Shown here piece by piece: positions 18,136 to 26,339 of a stretch of 64,000 nucleotides of DNA (positions within the stretch are counted from its first letter, which is position 1; every line of letters starts with the position of its first letter). Location: NCBI GenBank assembly GCA_963925805.1, contig CAWUSE010000023.1:195763-259762 (forward strand), read 5' to 3'. Under the pieces are notes generated by a model, which saw nothing but the letters and a program-made list of their open reading frames with translations, was not told the origin of the DNA and made no database searches. The stretch is from UBA10347 sp905182135 (lineage in GTDB: Bacteria > Actinomycetota > Acidimicrobiia > Acidimicrobiales > UBA10347). Position numbers and translations under genes: made by a program.

Positions 18136-18513
18136 GTGCCTCTTTATCGGTGCTTCGCTGCCCCAGAGGCCCTCGATGGCTCACAACGTTCGGCATTGGC
18201 CGCGGCAATCACTGACATCCACTGTGACCTGACGACCGCTCCGCCGACCTTCATCCATGTTCAATTTCATCCAGGCAAAGAGGACCAGGCAACATTGTTT
18301 GTTTTGCATGGTGGCCTGCGGGCTGGTCGGTCTCAAGAAGTGACCGAGCAGATTATCGAACGGTGCAGCGCTGCGTTGGCAGGCATCGCTGCGGTGAGTG
18401 TTGACCAGATCTCGATGCGAACTTCTGAGACGCCCGCCTCGTGGATCTATGAGGGTGGACAGGTGATGCCGGAGCCTGGCGAAGAGGTAGCTTGGCTCGC
18501 AGCACAAGGCTGA
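18136..18513 (+). CDS. Tautomerase family protein (cis-CaaD-like)
   Basis: A 125-residue protein starting GTG-CCT, giving Met-Pro, so Pro-1 is exposed after Met removal as in the 4-oxalocrotonate tautomerase superfamily. MPLYRCF, the TAPPTFIHVQFHPG central strand and the C-terminal ASWIYEGGQVMPEPGEE tail match the cis-3-chloroacrylic acid dehalogenase-like subgroup (Tautomerase_3). It could catalyse keto-enol tautomerisation or hydrolytic dehalogenation. Its neighbour lacks Pro-1, so the two may form a heteromer. The spacing of two bases from the previous stop supports an operon. Confidence 0.75.
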   Translation: MPLYRCFAAPEALDGSQRSALAAAITDIHCDLTTAPPTFIHVQFHPGKEDQATLFVLHGGLRAGRSQEVTEQIIERCSAALAGIAAVSVDQISMRTSETPASWIYEGGQVMPEPGEEVAWLAAQG

Positions 18514-18667
18514 CACACCAGCGGCTTAATGAGGCCGGGACCGGCTTTAGGCCGAGTCAGCAAAGCTGGTGATGTATCCGATGGTGGTTCAGAATGCGCC
18601 GGTGGCGGCGGGGCACGAACGCGCTTGGCTAGGCACTTATGCGAGCTCGTGGTGAATTGAGCGGGCC

Positions 18668-19144
18668 ATGACGTCATCGATTAGTTTTAGACGCGGCGAT
18701 GCAACAGCACCAGAGGGTGCTGGCCCGGTGGTCATTGCTCATGTGTGCAACGACGTTGGCGGTTGGGGTCGCGGTTTCGTGTTAGCCATTTCGAATCGGT
18801 GGCCGGAACCAGAGCGGGCGTATCGGGAGTGGTTCAGGAACCGACCGTCCAATGGTTTTGCCTTGGGAGCTGTGCAGCTTGTTTCTATTACACCTGATCT
18901 TTGGGTGGCAAACATCATTGGGCAAGACGGCATCCTTGCAACCAGCGAAGGGCCGCCGGTGCGATATAGCGCCATAGAGGCTGGCCTGTCTGAGCTGGCT
19001 TATGAGGCTGGCGCTATGGATGCCGGGGTCCACATGCCACGAATCGGATGTGGACTGGCCGGAGGAGAGTGGTGTGTCATCGAGGCGATCATCGAACGCA
19101 CGCTGCTGGCCGCAGGCATCCCGGTCGTCGTTTACGACCTCTAA
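18668..19144 (+). CDS. Macro-domain ADP-ribose-binding protein
   Basis: A 158-residue single macro domain (TARG1/Poa1-like branch). The ADP-ribose-binding signatures are IAHVCNDVGGWGRGFV (about residues 24-39), the WVANIIGQDGI strand and MPRIGCGLAGGEW near residue 120. Such domains bind or hydrolyse ADP-ribosyl groups or O-acetyl-ADP-ribose, and in DarG act as antitoxins. No toxin gene lies next to it, so a toxin-antitoxin role is not supported. The Asp used by human TARG1 in the GCGL loop is not present here, so the hydrolytic mechanism is uncertain. Confidence 0.82.
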   Translation: MTSSISFRRGDATAPEGAGPVVIAHVCNDVGGWGRGFVLAISNRWPEPERAYREWFRNRPSNGFALGAVQLVSITPDLWVANIIGQDGILATSEGPPVRYSAIEAGLSELAYEAGAMDAGVHMPRIGCGLAGGEWCVIEAIIERTLLAAGIPVVVYDL

Positions 19145-19258
19145 AGTCGTCGCAGCTCCAGGACATCTTCATGATTTGAGACGAGAAAGCTGTTTGGATG
19201 GTCACATCACAGCACAACGAACGTAGAGGAGTTGCGATGCGAGATCAGCAACACCTAG

Positions 19259-19917
19259 GCAGCGATCGTCCTAACGCCCACTGCGGAGTTCCACTTTCGC
19301 ACCGGCCGCCCGCTCACCAAACGGCTTGGCTATGGCCAAGGGTTGGTCGAAGCGCCGCCGGGTGCCGCCGTCGAGTCGTTCGCCGGTGTGGTCAACTCTT
19401 TTCAGCAATGCCAGGTCTAACCGGGTGAGCATGTCGTTGACTTGGGCTGAGCGGTCGGCCTTGATTCGTTCCTTGCGGCAACCGCGAGCGGCCTAGATGG
19501 CCACGTCATCGGGATCGATAGGACTGTCGACATGATTGATAATTCGGCAACGGCTACGCACCCTATGGGTTACGACGATGGCGAGTAGGCCGACGTTGCC
19601 ATCGCCAAGGACGTTGTCAATCTGTGCCTGGACAAGGAGAGGGTCTTTGCCGAAGCGTTCCGAGTGCTTGGCCCAGGAGATGTCCTGCAATTTGCAGAGC
19701 TTTCCAACACCAAAGCGGTAGTGGAACAAGCCAGGCGCGAAATTGATTGTGAACTGGTTGAATCGCCGGTGGCTTGCCGTGTGCAGGCTGGACCGCATTG
19801 ACCGAAACGACTGCATTCCTCCACGACGCTTTCGGGAAGCCACCGACACTTTCGAGGGGGGTCACGGCGAGGGCCTTCGGTGTTTACGGGCATCCGTTCA
19901 TTGAGCACAAGCCTTAA
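19259..19917 (+). pseudogene. Decayed ArsM/UbiE-like methyltransferase
   Basis: A methyltransferase of the arsenite-methyltransferase/UbiE-like type can be read across several frames. TAEFHFRTGRPLTKRLGY and VESFAGVVN precede a TAA (19418); PGEHVVDLG precedes a TGA (19448, in motif I); then GLDSFLAATASGLDGHVIGI; a TAG (19586) follows an apparent internal deletion; DVVNLCLDKERVFAEAFRVL and TKAVVEQARREID are in the same frame. After a frameshift, ATDTFEGG and AFGVYGHPF appear in two further frames, ending at 19917. Three stops, at least two frameshifts and a deletion make this a clear pseudogene. Some ArsM/UbiE-like homologues elsewhere are selenoproteins, but the relevant segment is destroyed here. 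Confidence 0.82.
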
Positions 19918-20319
19918 GCGCTGGCGTCGGACGAATCGCTGTGAGCGAGTTAGCGCTGATGCCCGCAGCGGTGCACCCTCGCTACTACTGCATCGAATCG
20001 AGCGGAGGTTGGTTCGCCCGCAAGCTGAAGGGGTCCCGGGCGCCAGTCGTCGACGACCCGGCCTCGACGCGTACCTGGAACGTGGGCTAGATACACAAGA
20101 AAGCGTCTCCCAGAGTTGACGTATCCCTCGTGTAGGTCTGTGATGTTGAGCGCCGAGCACGTCGATGGTGCGAACATAACCTTCGAAGGTAACTTAGATC
20201 CGAATCTTGGTGAACCACATGACGGCCTCCTTGTTACTGTTCGACACAGCGTCGACAGGCAGGCAGCGATAGGCAGAACCAGCTGCCTTGACTAGTGTCT
20301 CGAAGATGGAACAGAACAT
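19918..20319. other. Intergenic, no recognised gene
   Basis: About 400 bases after the methyltransferase pseudogene. A 49-codon plus-strand frame beginning at GTG 19940 (with CIESSGGWFARKL) and an overlapping minus-strand frame look weakly protein-like, but neither is recognisable. The promoter of the next operon is expected here. Confidence 0.35.
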
Positions 20320-20790
20320 ATGAGCTGGTTGGTCGCCGACGCCCATTCACGAGATGATGTGTTGGCCCTGCACCCAGCGTTGGCCGCTAACCACCAACGT
20401 CTGCTTGACGAGATCTGGGACAGCTCGCTCGATGCAGTCCTTCTTGAGTACTGCCGACTGCGGACCGCCACCATCCTGCAGAACCAGATTGCTTGGGACG
20501 AACCGCGCTCGGCTGCAGCGATAACAGCGGGTCTTGACGAGTCGCTAATTGCCGAGTTGACGAAGTGGCCCACGCATCCTGGCTTTGACGCCGCAGCCAA
20601 AGCGTGCCTGGGATTGGCCGAGCAATACGTGATCGACGTGCACGGCATTACGGATGAACAAGTGAGAGAACTCGAAGGCCAAATTGGCCCCGATGGTGTT
20701 GTCACCCTGACGACTGCATTGGCGGCGTGGGAGATTACCCATCGCTTCGATAACGCGCTACTCAGCAGTGCGACAGAAGGAGAGAGCTGA
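20320..20790 (+). CDS. Carboxymuconolactone-decarboxylase/AhpD-like protein
   Basis: A 156-residue all-alpha protein of the CMD/AhpD superfamily. The LLEYCRLRTATIL segment corresponds to the family helix carrying ELVRLR-x-A, and a second block VVTLTTALAAWEITHRFDNAL resembles the C-terminal CMD helix. Unlike AhpD it lacks a CxxC redox pair. Its TGA overlaps the ATG of the next CMD gene (TGATG), with a GAAGGAGAG ribosome site before that start. The two are thus coupled and probably form a complex of a redox-inactive and a redox-active subunit (inference). Confidence 0.75.
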   Translation: MSWLVADAHSRDDVLALHPALAANHQRLLDEIWDSSLDAVLLEYCRLRTATILQNQIAWDEPRSAAAITAGLDESLIAELTKWPTHPGFDAAAKACLGLAEQYVIDVHGITDEQVRELEGQIGPDGVVTLTTALAAWEITHRFDNALLSSATEGES

Positions 20791-21302
20791 TGTCGACCAC
20801 TCCACGCGTGCGGTCCGCCGTTGACGGAAAGGCGCCATCGATTCGCACCGTCATGGCTCATAGTTCGGCCGTGCGCCTTGCCTTCGACACGATGTACGCC
20901 ACGCTGTGGTCGAATGGCACCGTAGATGTCGACGTGAAAGAACTGGTGCGGCTGCGAAATGCGCGGGTGACTGACTGTGGTCTTTGACGCCAGGTTCGAT
21001 TCGACCAGGCCCGTGCGGCTGGTCTTACCGAAGAACTTGTCGATGCCATCACCGACGAACATGAGCACAGCGCCTTACCTGAGCATTACAAGGTGGCGTT
21101 GGTCTGGGCCGACAGCATCCTCGCCGGTGGCTCCGAACCAGACGACGCCCTCAAGACCCGATTACATCAGTACTTCAGCGATAGCCAGATCATGGAACTG
21201 ACCTACGCAATGGGCAGCTTTATCGGATATTCGAAGCAGCTGATCATGCTCGGACTCGAGCCTGAGGTGATGCCGGTCACCGGCGTACCCATCCCAAGCT
21301 GA
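20790..21302 (+). CDS. AhpD/CMD-like probable selenoprotein (CxxU, in-frame UGA)
   Basis: A 170-codon gene with UGA at 20985-20987 (codon 66). Before it the frame reads ELVRLRNARVTDCGL; immediately after, in the same frame, RQVRFDQARAAGLTEELVDA and a full CMD C-terminal half to the TGA at 21300. Homologues in this family have ELVRLR-x-AR-x-x-x-CGYCR-x-VR, so UGA replaces the second Cys of the redox CxxC, giving Cys63-Gly-Leu-Sec66. A hairpin with SECIS geometry starts 15 bases after the UGA (listed separately). There is no other lesion. A conventional reading would give a 65-aa truncated protein plus an orphan C-terminal part. Probably a thiol- or selenol-dependent peroxidase or reductase, coupled to the upstream CMD gene. 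Confidence 0.82.
21003..21024 (+). promoter_or_regulatory. Putative bacterial SECIS element
   Basis: GACCAG (21003-21008) pairs with CTGGTC (21019-21024). Inside, CC (21010-21011) pairs with GG (21017-21018) across a one-base bulge. The apical loop is CGUGC (21012-21016), with G in the second position. The loop begins 24 bases after the UGA, inside the usual window for SelB-dependent SECIS elements. Folded by eye only. Confidence 0.7.
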
Positions 21303-21341
21303 GCCACTACAGCTGACAGAGGTCAGCAGAGAGATCCTGAC

Positions 21342-22241
21342 ATGGACTTCACCAATCCCGAGTACCTCGTAACAACCGAATGGCTTGCAGACCATCTCGA
21401 CCAGCCGAGTGTCCGCATTCTAGATGTCACAGCGAAGCTGACCAGCAAGCTCGATAATCGGGCCGAAACCGAGTGTTATCAACACAGCCACATTCCAGGT
21501 TCGGTCTTTTTCGACGTGCCAGCAGGTAAGGGCGTGCTGTCGAACCAGGAAGCGGTGCTTCCGTGGATGTGGCCGAGCCCCGACGAGGTTGTAGCTTCGC
21601 TTGCCGCAGTAGGCGTAGGCCCAGACACCAAGGTGGTCCTTGTCGCTCGCACGCCGCGTGAAGGTATTGATTCTGGGACGATGTGGTGTACCCGAGCATG
21701 GTGGACGCTGCATCACTACGGCGTTGACTGCGCCATCCTCCACGGCGGCATCGAGCGGTGGGAGAGCGAAGATCGGCCATTGACAGACGAACCTTCAGCG
21801 ATCCCAGACGCGGCGCCCTTTGTGCCCGCAGCGGGATGGGAGTCAGCCCGAGCTACGAAAGCCGACGTACTCGCAGCAGCGGAAGGACAAGCTTGCTTGG
21901 TCGATGCGCTCCCCGCCGATAGTTTCGAAGGCACGGGCACGTCCTATGGGCCACGATCCGGCCATATCACCGGAGCCGTGAACGTCCCTTATGGCTCGTT
22001 GCTTGAGGCTGAGACGTCAGGCTTCGTAGACCCAAGCACAATGCACGCACGCCTGACCCAAGCCGGCCTATTTGATGGGCTCAAGGTCATCACTTATTGC
22101 GGCGGAGCCATCGCGGCCACTGTTAACGCCTTCGCATTGGCGTTGTTCGACAAGACCGACGTAGCGGTATACGACGCAAGCCTAATGGAATGGTCGAGAG
22201 ACGCCGACCTTCCAATGACCGATCCGAGTGCTGTCGGCTGA
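21342..22241 (+). CDS. Two-domain sulfurtransferase (rhodanese/MST family)
   Basis: A 299-residue tandem rhodanese protein that transfers sulfane sulfur from thiosulfate or 3-mercaptopyruvate. The N-terminal inactive domain starts LVTTEWLADHLDQPSVRILD and contains HIPGSVFFD. The C-terminal domain contains GHITGAVNVPY and the active-site loop YCGGAIAAT (Cys253), whose uncharged loop is closer to the mercaptopyruvate or uncharacterised type than to the CRKGVT of rhodanese. It follows the selenoprotein gene by 39 bases and may be in the same operon, linking sulfur or selenium trafficking and thiol redox chemistry (inference). Confidence 0.88.
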   Translation: MDFTNPEYLVTTEWLADHLDQPSVRILDVTAKLTSKLDNRAETECYQHSHIPGSVFFDVPAGKGVLSNQEAVLPWMWPSPDEVVASLAAVGVGPDTKVVLVARTPREGIDSGTMWCTRAWWTLHHYGVDCAILHGGIERWESEDRPLTDEPSAIPDAAPFVPAAGWESARATKADVLAAAEGQACLVDALPADSFEGTGTSYGPRSGHITGAVNVPYGSLLEAETSGFVDPSTMHARLTQAGLFDGLKVITYCGGAIAATVNAFALALFDKTDVAVYDASLMEWSRDADLPMTDPSAVG

Positions 22242-22311
22242 ACGAGTATTTCGGCTTGCCCTGTTTGAGTATTCCAGGTCCAGAATCCCAACACATGAGT
22301 ATTGGAAATGC

Positions 22312-23550
22312 ATGAGCTCGTCACTATTGAACGATGTAAGAGTCTGTGACTTCACCGGCCAACTTGCGGGCGCGGGCGCAACTCGACACTTGGCGGCGTT
22401 CGGCGCCCAAGTGATCCGGATTGAAGATCCGTTGCGGCAGGGAAAATGGGACATCCTGCGCGGTTCGCCGCCGTTCAAGGACGAACGCCGTGGCATCGAG
22501 TTCGGCTCAGGGTTCCAGAACCACAACGTGGGAAAGCTCGGCGTAACGGTCGATTTGCGAACCGACCGGGGCAGAGAACTAGTAACCGAACTTGTGCGAG
22601 TCAGCGACGTAGTCACGGAGAACTTTGCCTCGGGCGTGATGGAACGAATGGGCTTCGGGTACGAGCAGTTGCAGAAGATGAAAGAGGATATAATCTACGT
22701 TTCGAATTGCGGATTTGGGCAGACGGGGCCCTATGCCAAATTCAAGTCGTGGGGGCCAATCGCCCAAGCCGTGGGCGGGCTTACGTTCACCTCAGGGCTC
22801 ACCGATATGCCCCCTGCTGGTTGGGGCTACTCGTATATGGATCACCATGGCGGCTACTTCATGGCGATTGGAATTCTTGCAGCACTGACGCATCGCAATA
22901 CCAGCGGCGAGGGGCAATGGGTCGACATGTCGTGCTCTGAGGCTGGGGCTTCACTGATCGGGCCAGCGGTTCTCGACTACACCGTCAACGGCCGGCCAAG
23001 TCGCCGCGACGGATTTCCAGCCAGCAACCGTGACAGCTCCAGCACTATGGCCCCACACGGAATTTACGCAACGCAAGGTGATGACAATTGGGTCGCTATT
23101 TCGGTTCGCGATGATGCCGAGTGGGCGTCATTTGCGGCTGAGATCGGCGAGGGTTGGGCCACGGCCGAGCGCCTCTCTACTGTGGCTGGTCGGCTAGGGC
23201 TGGAAGACGTCCTCGACGCTGAGGTTGACCGATGGACCCGGCGCTATGACCGCCACGAGTTGGCCGATCGTTTGCAGCGATGTGGTATTCCGACTGCCGT
23301 TGTGGCGAGACCAAGCGAGCGAATCGACGCAGATACCGCGACTGAAGCGTGGGGTTTGTGGCCCACCGTCGAACATGCGGCTATGGGCGAGGTGCGAGTT
23401 GATGGGTTACCAGTGCACTTCAGCGAGACCGACTGGGAGATCTGCAAGGCTGCCCCGACGCTGGGCGAAGACAACGACTATGTATTTGGCGAAATCTTAG
23501 GGCTAACCCAGTCCGAGATTGGTTCGCTACGAGCTGACAAGGTGATTTGA
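22312..23550 (+). CDS. CaiB/BaiF family III CoA-transferase (carboxylate-bearing subunit of pair)
   Basis: A 412-residue family III CoA-transferase. It starts at ATG 22312 with LNDVRVCDFTGQLAGAGATR, the usual first strand and CoA-binding helix, followed by GAQVIRIEDPLRQG. The catalytic-position motif is WVDMSCSE, with Glu where formyl-CoA transferase has Asp169. The C-terminal part has LQRCGIPTAVVARPSE. Its stop overlaps the start of a second CoA-transferase gene (TGATG). The adjacent gene appears to lack the carboxylate, so the pair probably forms a heteromer, as in the two-gene BbsE/BbsF benzylsuccinate CoA-transferase. Confidence 0.86.
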   Translation: MSSSLLNDVRVCDFTGQLAGAGATRHLAAFGAQVIRIEDPLRQGKWDILRGSPPFKDERRGIEFGSGFQNHNVGKLGVTVDLRTDRGRELVTELVRVSDVVTENFASGVMERMGFGYEQLQKMKEDIIYVSNCGFGQTGPYAKFKSWGPIAQAVGGLTFTSGLTDMPPAGWGYSYMDHHGGYFMAIGILAALTHRNTSGEGQWVDMSCSEAGASLIGPAVLDYTVNGRPSRRDGFPASNRDSSSTMAPHGIYATQGDDNWVAISVRDDAEWASFAAEIGEGWATAERLSTVAGRLGLEDVLDAEVDRWTRRYDRHELADRLQRCGIPTAVVARPSERIDADTATEAWGLWPTVEHAAMGEVRVDGLPVHFSETDWEICKAAPTLGEDNDYVFGEILGLTQSEIGSLRADKVI

Positions 23551-24770
23551 TGGGTGCTCTTGACGGGATCAAGATTATCGAGTTGTCGAGCGACGGTACA
23601 GCGTTCGCTGGCAAGCTCTTGGCAGATATGGGCGCTGATGTGATCGTCGTCGAACCGCCGGGTGGGAGCGCTCAACGACGTTATGGCCCGTTCTTGGACG
23701 ACGTGGTCGGCCCTGAGCGCAGCCTGCACTGGTGGCACTACAACACCTCAAAACGGAGCGTGGTTCTGGACCTAAACGATGAGATCGGGCAAGACCAGTT
23801 TCGGTCATTGGTGGCCGAGGCGGGTGTAGTGCTCGAGGGGGAGGCCCCCGGTCGCTTGGAGGCACTCGGCATTGACTACGAGGAGCTACGAGCAGGCAGG
23901 CCTGACCTGGTTCACTGCTCGATCACGCCGTTTGGGCGAACCGGACCTCGATGCGACGAACAGATGACGGATCTGACGATGCTCGCGGGTGGAGGGCCAG
24001 TGTGGAGCTGCGGCTATGACGATCACGAGATTCCACCGGTACGCGGTGGTGGGAATCAGGGGTATCAAACCGGAGGTGTGTGGGCGGTCATTTCGATGCT
24101 GGCAGCGGTGCTGCATCGCCAGCGAACCGATGTAGGTCAACACATTGATGTCAGCAACCATGCAGCCGTCAATGTGACGACAGAGTTTGCGAGCTATAGC
24201 TGGTTGGTCGCTGCCACCGAAGTCCAACGACAGACTGGCCGCCATGCTGCGGCCCGCCCGACCCAACCGACCCAAGCTTTATGCGCCGACGGCAGGTACC
24301 TGAATACGGGCGTGCCACCTCGGCGGCCGGCCGAGTTTAAGGCGCTGTCTGAATGGCTTGGCGAACTAGGGCTCGACCGGGAATTCCCACTGAGGCTCTT
24401 GCTCGAGATGGGCGGACAGTATGAACACATCGGTATGGCTGAGATCGAAGAGGACCCTATGATCGGCGAGGTTTTCGGCGCTGGCCGCGAGGCCGTTATG
24501 CTGATCGCCAGCCGGCTCTCCGCCTACGAGGCCTTCATTGGCTTTCAAACGCGCGGAATTCCAGTTGGAGCGATCAACGCACCCGAAGACGTCATTAGCG
24601 ACCCGCACTTCATAGCCCGAGGCTTCGCAATCGAGATCGAGCACGAGGACCTTGGTCGGTCCTTTACGTACCCGGGTGTCCCTATAAAGATGAATGGTTC
24701 TCCGTCTTCGATCTCTCGCCGGGCGCCCCACGTTGGGGAACACACCGACGAAATTATGGGCGATTCGTAG
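23550..24770 (+). CDS. CaiB/BaiF family CoA-transferase (apparently carboxylate-less subunit)
   Basis: A 406-residue family III protein. The N-terminal region (LDGIKIIELSSDGTAFAGKL, then GADVIVVEPPGGSAQRR and SKRSVVLDLND) is typical. At the catalytic position the motif is HIDVSNHA, with Ala in place of Asp/Glu. ATG 23550 lies inside the upstream stop (TGATG), which favours it over the TTG at 23547. The N-terminal domain resembles the first half of the fused enzyme at 46972, which also lacks the carboxylate. It converges with the acyl-CoA synthetase gene 24 bases away. Confidence 0.84.
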   Translation: MGALDGIKIIELSSDGTAFAGKLLADMGADVIVVEPPGGSAQRRYGPFLDDVVGPERSLHWWHYNTSKRSVVLDLNDEIGQDQFRSLVAEAGVVLEGEAPGRLEALGIDYEELRAGRPDLVHCSITPFGRTGPRCDEQMTDLTMLAGGGPVWSCGYDDHEIPPVRGGGNQGYQTGGVWAVISMLAAVLHRQRTDVGQHIDVSNHAAVNVTTEFASYSWLVAATEVQRQTGRHAAARPTQPTQALCADGRYLNTGVPPRRPAEFKALSEWLGELGLDREFPLRLLLEMGGQYEHIGMAEIEEDPMIGEVFGAGREAVMLIASRLSAYEAFIGFQTRGIPVGAINAPEDVISDPHFIARGFAIEIEHEDLGRSFTYPGVPIKMNGSPSSISRRAPHVGEHTDEIMGDS

Positions 24771-24794
24771 GGAAGCAACGTGACGTCTCGTCGC

Positions 24795-26339
24795 TCACGA
24801 GGCGTGTTCTGCGACGAGCTTGAACTTTTGAACCTTGCCCATGGAGTTGCGGGGAAGCTCGTCGACTACCAGGATTTCTCGCGGGCACTTGTACCTGGCC
24901 AGTCGCTCCTGACAATGAGCTCGCACCTGGTCTAGATCGATAGGTTCGGTCTGTGTAGGCACGATGACCGCCGTGACCCGTTCACCCCAGGTGTCGTCGG
25001 GCAGGCCAATCACTGCGGCTTCGGCAATGCTGATGTGTTCGAGCAGAATACGTTCGACTTCCGCGCTATAGACGTTTTCGCCGCCCGTAATGATCATGTC
25101 CTTGACCCGGTCGACGATTGCCAGCCGCCCATCATCGCGAAGTATCCCGATGTCTCCTGACCGGCAGAATCCATCGGCGGTGATTGTGGCGAGTGTCGCG
25201 TCGACGTTGCCAAGGTAACCAACGAATGGCGTGAGGGACCTGGCGACGACCTCACCAGCGACGCCGGGCGGGCAACGATCACCGGCGTGATCACGGATCG
25301 ATACCTCGGTGCCGAGCACTGGCCACCCGACCGAATGAGGCACGAGTGCGTCGCGATCCTTGACCTCGAATGTCACCCAGCCTCCCTCGGTCCATCCATA
25401 TGCCTCGGCGATGTTGGCATTGGGGAAAACGTCAAACGCCTGATCGAGTAACGACATGGGTCCGGGCGCCCCGGATGAAAGCATCCATTCGAGGGCGTCG
25501 AGGCTCGGCTCGTTCGCATCGCGCCACTGTTGCACGATCATCGAGGTCATGGCTGGTACGAGGAACGCCCATGTCGAATGCTTGGCGTACTCGACCAATG
25601 CAACTGTGGGGTCAAATTCGGTCATGATGCGGTTGTGTCCGCCGGCTGCCAGATGGGCCAGGCTCAGGCCGCCGTAGGACATGTGGAACAGCGGTCCAGG
25701 CGTCGAGAGCACCTGGCCGGGGTGTAGCCCGAATGTCCACGACCATTGTGCGAGCCGGGTGAGCAGTCCCTCATTGGTGACCGTTGAGCCTTTCGGGAAG
25801 CCGGTCGTGCCGCTGGTGTAGGCAACGAGGGCGACCCGATCGGCGGCGAGTTCGTCGCTTGGTCCGATCCATGTTGTCGCTGCGGTCATTGGCAGAAGGC
25901 CAACATCGAGCACCTCGCAAGCGCTGGATTCAGTAGCAGCGAGAGCGATGTTGAGGAATGGTTCGGCCGCGAGGATCATTGAGGCGCCGCTGTCGCCTAT
26001 GACGAATGTGACTTCGGGTGGGGCGAGCAGGTTATTGATCGGCACCGCAGCAGCGCCGACCATCTGACATGCGAGATAGGCAGCCAGGTGGTCGACCGAG
26101 TTCGGCATCATGATTGCGACCATCGCGCCGTGAACACCCTCCGGCACCTGGCTGATTGCTAGAGCGAACGCTTCGACTCGTGCCCAAACCTGGCCGTACG
26201 TCCAGGTCTCGACAGGAGTGACGCCGTTAGTTCGAGGGTCGAGCAGTTCGATTGCGAGTCGGTTGGGGGAGGCCACAGCGATGGCCGCTACACAATCGGC
26301 CACGGTCCACGTTGAGCTGGCTGGCATCTGAGGGATCAT
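24795..26339 (-). CDS. AMP-dependent acyl-CoA synthetase/ligase (FadD-like)
   Basis: A 514-residue ANL-superfamily enzyme that activates a carboxylic acid to acyl-AMP and acyl-CoA. A3: YTSGTTGFPKG. A5: AEAYGWTEGG. A8: DRVKDMIITGGENVYSAEVE. The C-terminal catalytic Lys is in NSMGKVQKFKL. The acid substrate cannot be predicted; an aryl or medium/long-chain acid is most likely. Its start overlaps the stop of the ketoacyl synthase gene (ATGA), so the two are co-translated. That combination suggests biosynthesis or chain modification rather than simple beta-oxidation. Confidence 0.9.
   Translation of the reverse strand: MIPQMPASSTWTVADCVAAIAVASPNRLAIELLDPRTNGVTPVETWTYGQVWARVEAFALAISQVPEGVHGAMVAIMMPNSVDHLAAYLACQMVGAAAVPINNLLAPPEVTFVIGDSGASMILAAEPFLNIALAATESSACEVLDVGLLPMTAATTWIGPSDELAADRVALVAYTSGTTGFPKGSTVTNEGLLTRLAQWSWTFGLHPGQVLSTPGPLFHMSYGGLSLAHLAAGGHNRIMTEFDPTVALVEYAKHSTWAFLVPAMTSMIVQQWRDANEPSLDALEWMLSSGAPGPMSLLDQAFDVFPNANIAEAYGWTEGGWVTFEVKDRDALVPHSVGWPVLGTEVSIRDHAGDRCPPGVAGEVVARSLTPFVGYLGNVDATLATITADGFCRSGDIGILRDDGRLAIVDRVKDMIITGGENVYSAEVERILLEHISIAEAAVIGLPDDTWGERVTAVIVPTQTEPIDLDQVRAHCQERLARYKCPREILVVDELPRNSMGKVQKFKLVAEHAS

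Noticed and set aside
18668..19144. DarTG-like toxin-antitoxin from the macro domain
   Set aside because: No DarT-type toxin gene lies next to it.
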